Source: Archivesica marissinica (lineage: Eukaryota; Mollusca; Bivalvia; Venerida; Vesicomyidae). From it: a stretch of 64,000 nt of DNA. This document shows, in pieces, positions 9,956 through 25,700 of the stretch. The position numbers and the translations under genes were made by a program. The stretch is from positions 40,470,368-40,534,367 of the forward strand of contig CM026394.1 of NCBI GenBank assembly GCA_014843695.1. Reading direction: 5' to 3'. Every line of letters starts with the position of its first letter. Within the stretch, counting starts at the first letter, position 1. The notes under the pieces were generated by a model. The model was given only the letters and a program-made list of their open reading frames with translations. It did no database searches and was not told the origin of the DNA.

Positions 9956-10395
9956 TCCGGTTTGATAGACCGGCTTGAACAAGGTCCGGTTTGAAAGAGG
10001 TCCAGTTTGATAGATCGGTTTGAAAGAGGTCCGATTTGATAGACCGGTTTGAAAGAGGTCCGGTTTGATAGACCGGTTTGAAAGGTCCAGTTTGAAAGAG
10101 GTCCGGTTTGAAAGAGTTCCGGTTTGAAAGAGGTCCGGTTTGAAAGAGGTCCGGTTTGATAGAGGTCCGGTTTGATAGAGGTCCGGTTTGAAAGAGGTCT
10201 CGTTTCAACGAGGTCCGGTTTGAACAAGGTCCGGTTTGATAGAGGTCCGGTTTGAAAGAGGTCCGTTTGAAAGAGGTCCGGTTTGAAAGAGGTCCGGTTT
10301 GAAAGAGGTCAGGTTTGAAAGAGGTCAGGTTTGATAGACAGATTTGAAAGAGGTCCGGTTTGATGGTTTGGCTTGAACAAGGTCCGGTATGAACA
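9956..10395. repeat. Minisatellite, 16-bp unit AGAGGTCCGGTTTGAA
   Basis: Units of 16 bp are mixed with 14-bp TAGACCGGTTTGAA-type units. The junction with the 22-bp array is gradual (AAGAAGTCCGGTTTGA), and GAGGTCC is common to both, suggesting one array derived from the other. Confidence 0.92.
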
Positions 10396-10789
10396 CAATT
10401 CCGAATAGCCTACTAGTCTGTATATGTTGTAACATACTATATAAAATCAGGGTATCTATCATCTAATGTTGGACAGCCCAAATACATTGGCGAGAAATGC
10501 ATAACAATAACAAAGTGTCTGTCTTTGACATCAATTATTTCCTCGTATTTCAAGTATCGTCAATTACTTGTGAAATGGCTATAAAGCATTCGTTTTTATG
10601 ATATTGCATTTTGATAAATGGACATCGCTTTGTTAAAGTGAAGTATTTGTCTTAAATAACCAAATAAGACGCAATGATTCGGAAACTTAAAGCAGTCGCA
10701 GATACACTTAGTGTATAGGTCTCTTGAATCAACTGAGCTAGCAATAGTAGGATACGCATATGTAATACTCGTCACTTCCATGATATACT
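10396..10789. other. No recognised feature
   Basis: Unique-looking sequence between two arrays; only short open frames without recognisable similarity. Confidence 0.55.
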
Positions 10790-13700
10790 CGATACGTATA
10801 GCATACTATTATGCTATACGTATTCTGATATACGTATCATGCTATACGTATCATGCTATACGTATCCTGCTATACGTATCATGCTATACGTATCATGCTA
10901 TACGTATCATGCTATACGTATCATGCTATACGTATTCTGCTATACGTATCAAGCTATACGTATCATGCTATACGTATTCTGCTATACGTATCATGCTATA
11001 CGTATTCTGCTATACGTATTCTGCTATACGTATCATGCTATACTTATTTGGTTATACGTATTCTGCTATACGTATCCTGCTATACGTATCCTGCTATACG
11101 TATCATGCTATACGTATCCTGCTATACGTATTCTGCTATACGTATCATGCTATACGTATCCTGCTATACGTATCATGCTATACGTATCATGCTATACGTA
11201 TTCTGCTATACGTATCCTGCTATACGTATTCTGCTATACGTATCATGCTATACGTATCCTGCTATACGTATCATGCTATACGTATCATGCTATACGTATT
11301 CTGCTATACGTATCCTGCTATCGTATCATGCTATACGTATTCTGCTATACGTATTCTGCTATACGTATCATGCTATACGTATCATGCTATACGTATCATG
11401 CTATACGTATCATGCTATACTTATTCTGCTATACGTATCATACTATACGTATCCTACTATACGTATTCTGCTATACGTATTCTGCTATACGTATCATGCT
11501 ATACGTATTCTGCTATACGTATCATGCTATACGTATTCTGCTATACGTATTCGGCAATACGTATCATGCTATACGTATCATGCTATACGTATCATGCTAT
11601 ACGTATCATGCTATACGTATTCTGCTATACCTATCATGCTATACGTATCATGCTATACGTATCATGATATACGTATTCTGCTATACGTATCATGCTATAC
11701 ATATTCTGCTATACGTATCATGCTATACGTATTCTGCTATACGTATCATGCTATACGTATCATGCTATACGTATTCTGCTATACGTATTCTGCTATACAT
11801 ATTCTGCTATACGTATCCTGCTATACGTATCATGCTATACTTATTCTGCTATACGTATTCTGCTATACGTATCATGCTATACGTATCATGCTATACTTAT
11901 TCTGCTATACGTATTCTGCTATACGTATTCTGCTATACGTATCATGCTATACGTATCATGCTATACTTATTCTGCTATACGTATTCTGCTATACGTATTC
12001 TGCTATACATATCATGCTATACGTATAATGCTATACGTATTCTGCTATACGTATCATGCTATGCGTATCATGCTATGCGTATTCTGCTATACGTATTCTG
12101 CTATACGTATCATGCTATACGTATTCGGCAATACGTATCATGCTATACGTATCATACTATGCTTATTCTGCTATACGTATTCTGCTATACGTATCATGCT
12201 ATACGTATTCGGCAATACGTATCATGATATACGTATCATGCTATACATATTCTGCTATACGTATCCTGCTATACGTATCATGCTATACGTATTCTGCTAT
12301 ACGTATCCTGCTATACGTATTCTGCTATACTTATTCTGATATGCGTATTCTGGTATACGTATCATGCTATACGTATTCTGCTATACGTATCCTGCTATAC
12401 GTATTCTGCTATACGTATCATGCTATACGTATTCTGGTATACGTATCATGCTATACGTATCATGCTATACATATTCTGCTATACGTATCATGTTATACGT
12501 ATTCTGCTATACGTATCATGCTATACGTATCATGCTATACGTATTCTGCTATACGTATTCTGCTATACATATTCTGCTATACGTATCCTGCTATACGTAT
12601 CATGCTATACTTATTCTGCTATACGTATTCTGCTATACGTATCATGCTATACGTATCATGCTATACTTATTCTGCTATACGTATTCTGCTATGCGTATTC
12701 TGCTATACGTATCATGCTATACGTATCATGCTATACTTATTCTGCTATACGTATTCTGCTATACGTATTCTGCTATACGTATCATGCTATACGTATAATG
12801 CTATACGTATTCTGCTATACGTATCATGCTATGCGTATCATGCTATGCGTATTCTGCTATACGTATTCTGCTATACGTATCATGCTATACGTATTCGGCA
12901 ATACGTATCATGCTATACGTATCATACTATGCTTATTCTGCTATACGTATTCTGCTATACGTATCATGCTATACGTATTCGGCAATACGTATCATGATAT
13001 ACGTATCATGCTATACATATTCTGCTATACGTATCCTGCTATACGTATCATGCTATACGTATTCTGCTATACGTATCCTGCTATACGTATTCTGCTATAC
13101 TTATTCTGATATGCGTATTCTGGTATACGTATCATGCTATACGTATTCTGCTATACGTATCCTGCTATACGTATTCTGCTATACGTATCATGCTATACGT
13201 ATTCTGGTATACGTATCATGCTATACGTATTCTGCTATACGTATTCTGCTATACGTATCCTGCTATGCGTATTCTCGTATACGTATCATGCTATACATAT
13301 TCTGCTATACGTATTCTGCTATACCTATTCTGCTATACGTATCATGCTATACTTATTCTGCTATACGTATTCTGCTATACGTATCATGCTATACGTATTC
13401 TGCTATACGTATTCTGCTATACGTATCATGCTATACGTATCAAGCTATACGTATTCGGCAATACGTATTATGCTATACGTATCATGCTATACGTATTCTG
13501 CTATACTTATCATGCTATACGTATTCTGCTATACGTATTCTGCTATACGTATCATGCTATACGTATCATGCTATACGTATCATGCTATACGTATCATGCT
13601 ATACGTATTCTGCTATACGTATTCTGCTATACGTATCATGCTATACGTATTCTGCTATACGTATCATGCTATACGTATAATGCTATACGTATTCTGCTAT

Positions 13701-16700
13701 ATGTATCATGCTATGCGTATTCTGCTATGCGTATTCTGCTATACGTATTCTGATATACCTATCATGCTATACGTATTCGGCAATACGTATCATGCTATAC
13801 GTATCATACTATGCTTATTCTCCTATACGTATTCTGCTATACGTATTCTGCTATACGTATCAAACTATACGTATTCGGCAATACGTATCATGCTATATGT
13901 ATCATGCTATACATATTCTGCTATACGTATCATGCTATACGTATTCTGCTATACGTATCCTGCTATACGTATTCTGCTATACTTATTCTGATATGCGTAT
14001 TCTGGTATACGTATCATGCTATACGTATTCTGCTATACGTATCCTGCTATACGTATTCTGCTATACGTATCATGCTATACGTATTCTGGTATACGTATCA
14101 TGCTATACGTATTCTGCTATACGTATTCTGCTATACGTATTCTGCTATACGTATCCTGCTATGCGTATTCTGGTATACGTATCATGCTATACATATTCTG
14201 CTATACGTATTCTGCTATACGTATTCTGCTATACGTATCATGCTATACTTATTCTGCTATACGTATTCTGCTATACGTATCATGCTGTACGTATCATGCT
14301 ATGTGTATTCTGCTATACGTATCATGCTATACGTATCCTGCTATACGTATTCTGCTATACGTATCATGCTATACGTATCAAGCTATACGTATTCGGCAAT
14401 ACGTATCATGCTATACGTATCATGCTATACGTATTCTGCTATACTTATCATGCTATACGTATTCGGCAATACGTATCAGGCTATACGTATCATGCTATAC
14501 GTATCATGCCATACGTATCATGCTATACGTATTCTGCTATACGTATTCTGCTATACGTATCATGCTATACGTATTCTGCTATACGTATCATGCTATACGT
14601 ATTCTGCTATACGTATTCGGCAATACGTATCATGCTATACGTATCATGTTATACGTATCATGCTATACGTATCATGCTATACGTATCATTCTATACGTAT
14701 TCTGCTATACGTATCATGCTGTACGTATTCTGCTATGCGTATCCTGCTATACGTATCATGCTATACGTATCATGCTATACGTATTCTGCTATACGTATCA
14801 TGCTATACGTATCATGCTATACGTATTCTGCTATACGTATCATGCTATACGTATTCTGCTATACGTATCATGCTATACGTATCATGCTATACGTATTATG
14901 CTATACTTATTCTGCTATACATATTCTGCTATACGTATCCTGCTATACGTATCATTCTATACTTATTCTGCTATACGTATTCTGCTATACGTATCATGCT
15001 ATACCTATCATGCTATACGTATTCTGCTATACGTATCATGCTATACGTATTCTGCTATACGTATTCTGCTATACGTATCATGCTATACTTATTCTGCTAT
15101 ACTTATTCTGCTATACGTATTCTGCTATACGTATTCTGCTATACGTATTCTGCTATACGTATCCTGCTATACGTATCATGCTATACGTATCATGCTATAC
15201 GTATTCTGCTATACGTATTCTGCTATACGTTTCATGCTATACGTATTCTGCAATACGTATCATGCTATACTTATTCTGCTATACGTATTCTGCTATACGT
15301 ATCATGCTATACGTATCATGCTATACATATTTTGCTATACGTATTCTGCTATATGTATCATGCTATACGTATTCTGCTATACGTATCATGCTATACGTAT
15401 TCGGCAATACGTATCATGTTATACGTATCATGATATGCGTATTCTGCTATACTTATCATGCTATAGGTATTCGGCAATACGTATCATGCTATACGTATCA
15501 TGCTATACGTATCATGCTATACGTATTCTGCTATACGTATTCTGCTATACGTATTCTGCTATACGTATCATGCTATACTTATTCTGCTATACGTATTCTG
15601 CTATACGTATCATGCTATACGTATCATGGTATACGTATTCTGCTATACGTATCATGCTATACGTATCCTGCTATACGTATTCTGCTATACGTATCATGCT
15701 ATACGTATTCTGCTATACGTATCCTGCTATACGTATTCTGCTATACGTATCATGCTATACGTATTCTGGTATACGTATCATGCTATACGTATTCTGCTAT
15801 ACGTATTCTGCTATACGTATTCTGCTATACGTATCCTGCTATGCGTATTCTGGTATACGTATCATGCTATACATATTCTGCTATACGTATTCTGCTATAC
15901 GTATTCTGCTATACGTATCATGCTATACTTATTCTGCTATACGTATTCTGCTATAGGTATCATGCTATACGTATCATGCTATACGTATTCTGCTATACGT
16001 ATCATGCTATACGTATCCTGCTATACGTATTCTGCTATACGTATCATGCTATACGTATCAAGCTATACGTATTCGGCAATACGTATCATGCTATACGTAT
16101 CATGCTATACGTATTCTGCTATACTTATCATGCTATACGTATTCGGCAATACGTATCATGCTATACGTATCATGCTATACGTATCATGCTATACGTATTC
16201 TGCTATAGTATCTGCTATACGTATTCTGCTATACGTATCATGCTATACGTATTCTGCTATACGTATCATGCTATACGTATTCTGCTATACGTATTCTGCT
16301 ATACGTATCATGCTATACGTATCATGCTATACGTATCATGCTATACGTATCATGCTATACGTATCATGCTATACGTATTCTGCTATACGTATCATGCTAT
16401 ACGTATCATGCTATATGTGTTCTGCTATACGTATCATGCTGTACGTATTCTGCTATACGTATCTGCTATACGTATCATGCTATACGTATCATGCTATACG
16501 TATCATGCTATACGTATTCTGCTATACGTATCATGCTATACGTATCATGCTATACGTATTCTGCTATACGTATCATGCTATACGTATTCTGCTATACGTA
16601 TCATGCTATACGTATCATGTTATGCGTATTATGCTATACTTATTCTGCTATACATATTCTGCTATACGTATCTGCTATACTTATTCTGCTATACGTATCA

Positions 16701-19700
16701 TGCTATACCTATCATGCTATACGTATTCTGATATACGTATTCTGCTATACGTATCATGCTATACCTATCATGCTATACGTATTCTGATATACGTATCATG
16801 CTATAAGTATTCTGCTATACGTATCATGCTATACGTATCATGCTATACGTATTCTGCTATACGTATTCTGCTATACGTTTCATGCTATACGTATTCTGCT
16901 ATACGTATCATGCTATACTTATTCTGCTATACGTATTCTGCTATACGTATCATGCTATACGTATTCTGCTATACGTATTCTGCTATACGTATCATGCTAT
17001 ACGTATTCTGCTATACGTATCATGCTATACGTATTCGGCAATACGTATCATGCTATACGTATCATGCTATACGTATTCTGCTATACTTATCATGCTATAC
17101 GTATTCGGCAATACGTATCATGCTATACGTATCATGCTATACGTATCATGCTATACGTATTCTGCTATACGTATTCTGCTATACGTATTCTGCTATACGT
17201 ATCATGCTATACGTATTCTGCTATACGTATCATGCTATACGTATTCTGCTATACGTATTCTGCTATACGTATTCGGCAATACGTATCATGCTATACGTAT
17301 CATGCTATACGTATCATGCTATACGTATCATGCTATACGTATTCTGCTATACGTATCATGCTATACGTATTCTGCTATACGTATCATGCTATACGTATCA
17401 TGCTATACGTATCATGCTATACGTATCATGCTATACGTATCATGCTATACGTATTCTGCTATACGTATCATGCTATACGTATCATGCTATACGTATTCTG
17501 CTATACGTATCATGCTATACGTATTCTGCTATACGTATCATGCTATACGTATCATGCTATACGTATCATGCTATACGTATTATGCTATACTTATTCTGCT
17601 ATACGTATCCTGCTATACGTATCATGCTATACTTATTCTGCTATACGTATCCTGCTATACGTATTCTGCTATACGTATTCTGCTATACGTAGTCTGCTAT
17701 ACATATCATGCTATACTTATTCTGCTATACGTATCATGCTATACTTATTCTGCTATACGTATTCTGCTATACTTATTCTGCTATACGTATCATGCTATAC
17801 TTATTCTGCTCTACGTATTCTGCTATACGTATCCTGCTATACGTATCATGCTATATGTATTCTGCTATACGTATCATGCTATACGTATTCTGCTATACGT
17901 ATCATGCTATACGTATCATGCTATACGTATTCTGCTATACGTATCATGCTATACGTATTCTGCTATACGTATCATGCTATACGTATTATGCTATACTTAT
18001 TCTGCTATACATATTCTGCTATACGTATCCTGCTATACGTATCATGCTATACTTATTCTGCTATACGTATCCTGCTATACGTATTCTGCTATACGTATTC
18101 TGCTATACGTATTCTGCTATACATATCATGCTATGCTTATTCTGCTATACGTATCATGCTATACTTATTCTGCTATACGTATCATGCTATACGTATCCTG
18201 CTATACATATTCTGCTATACGTATCATGCTATACGTATCATGCTATACGTATTCGGCAATACGTATCATGTTATACGTATCATGCTATACATATTCTGCT
18301 ATACGTATCCTGTTATACGTATCATGCTATACGTATCCTGCTATACGTATTCTGCTATAAGTATCATGCTATACGTATCATGCTATACGTATTCGGCAAT
18401 ACGTATCATGTTATACGTATCATGCTATACATATCCTGCTATACGTATCATGCTATACGTATTCTGCTATACGTATCCTGCTATACGTATTCTGCTATAC
18501 TTATTCTGATATGCGTATTCTGGTATACGTATCATGCTATACGTATTCTGCTATACGTATCCTGCTATACGTATTCTGCTATACGTATCATGCTATACGT
18601 ATTCTGGTATACGTATCATGCTACACGTATTCTGCTATACGTATTCTGCTATACGTATCCTGCTATGCGTATTCTGGTATACGTATCATGCTATACATAT
18701 TCTGCTATACGTATTCTGCTATACGTATTCTGCTATACGTATCATGCTATACTTATTCTGCTATACGTATTCTGCTATACGTATCATGCTATACGTATCA
18801 TGCTATACGTATTCTGCTATACGTATCATGCTATACGTATCCTGCTATACGTATTCTGCTATACGTATCATGCTATACGTATCATGCTATACGTATTCGG
18901 CAATACGTATCATGCTATACGTATCATGCTATACGTATTCTGCTATACGTATCATGCTATACGTATTCGCATACGTATCATGCTATACGTATCATGCTAT
19001 ACGTATCATGCTATACGTATCATGCTATACGTATCATGCTATACGTATTCTGCTATACGTATCATGCTATACGTATTCTGCTATACGTATCATGCTATAC
19101 GTATTCTGCTATACGTATTCTGCTATACGTATATGCTATACGTATCATGCTATACTATTATGCTATACTTATTCTGCTATACTCTGCTATACGTATCCTG
19201 CTATACGTATTCTGCTATACGTATCATGCTATACCTATCATGCTATACGTATTCTGATATACGTATTCTGCTATACGTATCATGCTATACCTATCATGCT
19301 ATACGTATTCTGATATACTATCATGCATAGTATTCTGCTATACGTATCATGCTATACGTATCATGCTATACGTATTCTGCTATACGTATTCTGCTATACG
19401 TTTCATGCTATACGTATTCTGCTATACGTATCATGCTATACTTATTCTGCTATACGTATTCTGCTATACGTATCATGCTATACGTATTCTGCTATACGTA
19501 TTCTGCTATACGTATCATGCTATACGTATCTGCTATACGTATCATGCTATACGTATTCGCATACGTATCATGCTATACGTATCATGCTATACGTATTCTG
19601 CTATACTTATCATGCTATACGTATTCGGCAATACGTATCATGCTATACGTATCATGCTATACGTATCATGCTATACGTATCTGCTATACGTATCTGCTAT

Positions 19701-22700
19701 ACGTATTCTGCTATACGTATCATGCTATACGTATTCTGCTATACGTATCATGCTATACGTATTCTGCTATACGTATTCGGCAATACGTATCATGCTATAC
19801 GTATCATGCTATACGTATCATGCTATACGTATCATGCTATACGTATTCTGCTATACGTATCATGCTATACGTATTCTGCTATACGTATCATGCTATACTA
19901 TCATGCTATACGTATCATGCTATACGTATCATGCTATACGTATCATGCTATACGTATCATGCTATACGTATTCTGCTATACGTATCATGCTATACGTATC
20001 ATGCTATACGTATTCTGCTATACGTATCATGCTATACGTATTCTGCTATACGTATCATGCTATACGTATCATGCTATACGTATTATGCTATACGTATTAT
20101 GCTATACGTATTCTGCTATACTATTCTGCTATACGTATCCTGCTATACGTATCATGCTATACGTATCCTGCTATACGTATCATGCTATACGTATTCTGCT
20201 ATACGTATCCTGCTATACGTATTCTGCTATACGTATTCTGCTATACGTATTCTGCTATACGTATCATGCTATACTTATTCTGCTATACGTATCTGCTATA
20301 CTATTCTGCTATACGTATCATGCTATACTTATTCTGCTATACGTATTCTGCTATACGTATCCTGCTATACGTATCATGCTATACGTATTCTGCTATACGT
20401 ATCATGCTATACGTATTCTGCTATACGTATCATGCTATACTTATTCTGCTATACGTATTCTGCTATACGTATTCTGCTATACGTATCATGCTATACGTAT
20501 TCTGCTATACGTATCATGCTATACTTATTCTGCTATACGTATTCTGCTATACGTATTCTGCTATACGTATCATGCTATACGTATTCTGCTATACGTATCA
20601 TGCTATACGTATAATGCTATACGTATTCTGCTATACGTATCATGCTATACGTATCATGCTATACGTATTCTGCTATACGTATTCTGCTATACGTATTCTG
20701 TATACTATCTGCTATACGTATCATGCTATACTTATTCTGCTATACGTATTCTGCTATACGTATTCTGCTATACGTATCATGCTATACGTATTCGGCAATA
20801 CGTATCATGCTATACGTATCATGCTATACGTATTCTGCTATACGTATTCTGCTATACGTATTCTGCTATACGTATCATGCTATACGTATTCTGCTATACG
20901 TATCCTGCTATACGTATTCTGCTATACGTATTCTGCTATACGTATTCTGCTATACGTATCATGCTATACGTATTCTGCTATACGTATCCTGCTATACGTA
21001 TCTGCTATACGTATATGCTATACTATTCTGTATACGTATTGTATACGTATTCTGCTATACGTATTCTGCTATACGTATCATGCTATACGTATTCGGCAAT
21101 ACGTATCATGCTATACGTATCATGCTATACGTATCATGCTATACGTATTCTGCTATACGTATCATGCTATACGTATCATGCTATGCGTATTCTGCTATAC
21201 GTATTCTGATATACGTATCATGCTATACGTATCATGCTATACTTATTCTGCTATACGTATTCTGCTATACGTATTCTGCTCTACGTATCATGCTATACGT
21301 ATTCGGCAATACGTATCATGCTATACGTATCATGCTATACATATTCTGCTATACGTATCCTGCTATACGTATCATGCTATACGTATTCTGCTATACGTAT
21401 CCTGCTATACGTATTCTGCTATAGTTATTCTGATATACGTATTCTGGTATACGTATCATGCTATACGAATTCTGCTATACGTATCCTGCTATACGTATTC
21501 TGCTATACGTATAATGCTATACGTATTCTGGTATACGTATCATGTTATACGTATTCTGCTATACGTATTCTGCTATACGTATTCTGCTATACGTATCCTG
21601 CTATGCGTATTCTGGTATACATATTCTGCTATACGTATTCTGCTATACGTATTCTGCTATACGTATCATGCTATACGTATCATGCTATACTTATTCTGCT
21701 ATACGTATTCTGCTATACGTATTCTGCTATACGTATTCTGCTATGCGTATCATGCTATACGTATTCGGCAATACGTATCATGCTATACGTATCATGCTAT
21801 ACGTATCATGCTATACGTATTCTGCTATACGTATTCTGCTATACTTATCATGCTATACGTATCCTGCTATACGTATCATGCTATACGTATCATGCTATAC
21901 GTATTCTGCTATAAGTATTCTGCTATACGTATTCTGCTATACGTATCCTGCTATACTTATTCTGCTATACGTATCATGCTATACCTATCATGCTATACGT
22001 ATTCTGATATACGTATTCTGCTATACGTATCATGCTATACCTATCATGCTATACGTATTCTGATATACGTATCATGCTATAAGTATTCTGCTATACGTAT
22101 CATGCTATACGTATCATGCTATACGTATTCTGCTATACGTATTCTGCTATACGTTTCATGCTATACGTATTCTGCTATACGTATCATGCTATACTTATTC
22201 TGCTCTACGTATTCTGCTATACGTATCCTGCTATACGTATCATGCTATATGTATTCTGCTATACGTATCATGCTATACGTATTCTGCTATACGTATCATG
22301 CTATACTTATTCTGCTATACGTATTCTGCTATACGTATTCTGCTATACGTATCATGCTATACGTATTCTGCTATACGTATCATGCTATACTTATTCTGCT
22401 ATACGTATTCTGCTATACGTATTCTGCTATATGTATCATGCTATACGTATTCTGCTATACGTATCATGCTATACGTATAATGCTATACGTATTCTGCTAT
22501 ACGTATCATGCTATACGTATCATGCTATGCGTATTCTGCTATACGTATTCTGCTATACGTATTCTGATATACTTATCATGCTATACGTATCATGCTATAC
22601 TTATTCTGCTATACGTATTCTGCTATACGTATTCTGCTATACGTATCATGCTATACGTATTCGGCAATACGTATCATGCTATACGTATCATGCTATACAT

Positions 22701-25700
22701 ATTCTGCTATACATATTCTGCTATACGTATCCTGCTATACGTATCATGCTATACGTATTCTGCAATACGTATCCTGCTAAACGTATTCTGCTATAGTTAT
22801 TCTGATATACGTATTCTGGTATACGTATCATGCTATACGTATTCTGCTATACGTATCCTGCTATACGTATTCTGCTATACGTATAATGCTATACGTATTC
22901 TGGTATACGTATCATGTTATACGTATTCTGCTATACGTATTCTGCTATACGTATCATGCTATACGTATCATGCTATACGTATCATGCTATACGTATCATG
23001 CTATACGTATCATGCTATACATATTCTGCTATACGTATCATGCTATACGTATCATGCTATATGTATTCTGCTATACGTATCATGCTGTACGTATTCTGCT
23101 ATACGTATCCTGCTATACGTATCATGCTATACGTATCATGCTATACGTATTCTGCTATACGTATCATGCTATACGTATCATGCTATACGTATTCTGCTAT
23201 ACGTATCATGCTATACGTATTCTGCTATACGTATCATGCTATACGTATCATGTTATGCGTATTATGCTATACTTATTCTGCTATACATATTCTGCTATAC
23301 GTATCCTGCTATACGTATCATGCTATACCTATCATGCTATACGTATTCTGATATACGTATTCTGCTATACGTATCATGCTATACCTATCATGCTATACGT
23401 ATTCTGATATACGTATCATGCCTTAAGTATTCTGCTATACGTATCATGCTATACGTATCATGCTATACGTATTCTGCTATACGTATTCTGCTATACGTTT
23501 CATGCTATACGTATTCTGCTATACGTATCATGCTATACTTATTCTGCTATACGTATTCTGCTATACGTATCATGCTATACGTATTCTGCTATACGTATTC
23601 TGCTATACGTATCATGCTATACGTATCATGCTATACGTATCCTGCTATACGTATTCTGCTATACGTATCATGCTATACGTATCATGCTATACGTATTCGG
23701 CAATACGTATCATGTTATACGTATCATGATATGCGTATTCTGCTATACTTATCATGCTATACGTATTCGGCAATACGTATCATGCTATACGTATCATGCT
23801 ATACGTATTCAGCTATACGTATTCTGCTATACGTATCATGCTATACGTATTCTGCTATACGTATCATGCTATACGTATTCGGCAATACGTATCATGCTAT
23901 ACGTATCATGCTATACGTATTCTGCTACACTTATCATGCTATACGTATTCAGCAATACGTATCATGCTATACGTATCATGCTATACGTATCATGCTATAC
24001 GTATCATGCTATACGTATTCTGCTATACGTATCATGCTATACGTATTCTGCTATACGTATCATGCTATACGTATTCTGCTATACGTCTTCGGCAATACGT
24101 ATCATGCTATACGTATCATGCTATACGTATTCTGCTATACGTATCATGCTATACGTATTCTGCTATACGTATCATGCTATACGTATTCTGCTATACGTAT
24201 CCTGCTATACGTATCATGCTATACGTATCATGCTATACGTATCATGCTATACGTATCATGCTATACGTATTCTGCTATACGTATCATGCTATACGTATCA
24301 TGCTATACGTATTCTGCTATACGTATCATGCTATACGTATTCTGCTATACGTATCATGCTATACGTATCATGCTATACGTATTATGCTATACGTATTCTG
24401 CTATACGTATTCTGCTATATGTATCATGCTATACGTATTCTGCTATACGTATCATGCTATACGTATAATGCTATACGTATTCTGCTATACGTATCATGCT
24501 ATACGTATCATGCTATGCGTATTCTGCTATACGTATTCTGCTATACGTATTCTGATATACTTATCATGCTATACGTATCATGCTATACTTATTATGCTAT
24601 ACTTATTCTGCTATACATATTCTGCTATACGTATCCTGCTATACGTATCATGCTATACCTATCATGCTATACGTATTCTGATATACGTATTCTGCTATAC
24701 GTATCATGCTATACCCATCATGCTATACGTATTCTGATATACGTATTCTGCTATACGTATCATGCTATACGTATCATGCTATACGTATTCTGCTATACGT
24801 TTCATGCTATACGTATTCTGCTATACGTATCATGCTATACTTATTCTGCTATACGTATTCTGCTATACGTATCATGCTATACGTATTCTGCTATACGTAT
24901 TCTGCTATACGTATCATGCTATACGTATCATGCTATACGTATCCTGCTATACGTATTCTGCTACACTTATCATGCTATACGTATTCGGCAATACGTATCA
25001 TGCTATACGTATCATGCTATACGTATCATGCTATACGTATCATGCTATACGTATTCTGCTATACGTATCATGCTATACGTATTCTGCTATACGTATCATG
25101 CTATACGTATTCTGCTATACGTATTCGGCAATACGTATCATGCTATACGTATCATGCTATACGTATCATGCTATACGTATTCTGCTATACGTATCATGCT
25201 ATACGTATTCTGCTATACGTATCATGCTATACGTATTCTGCTATACGTATCCTGCTATACGTATCCTGCTATACGTATCATGCTATACGTATCATGCTAT
25301 ACGTATCATGCTATACGTATCATGCTATACGTATTCTGCTATACGTATCATGCTATACGTATCATGCTATACGTATTCTGCTATACGTATCATGCTATAC
25401 GTATCATGCTATACGTATTATGCTATACTTATTCTGCTATACGTATCCTGCTATACGTATCATGCTATACCTATTCTGCTATACGTATCCTGCTATACGT
25501 ATTCTGCTATTCGTATTCTGCTATACGTATTCTGCTATACATATCATGCTATACTTATTCTGCTATACGTATCATGCTATACTTATTCTGCTATACGTAT
25601 TCTGCTATACTTATTCTGCTATACGTATCATGCTATACTTATTCTGCTATACGTATTCTGCTATACGTATCCTGTTATACGTATCTTGCTATACGTATTC

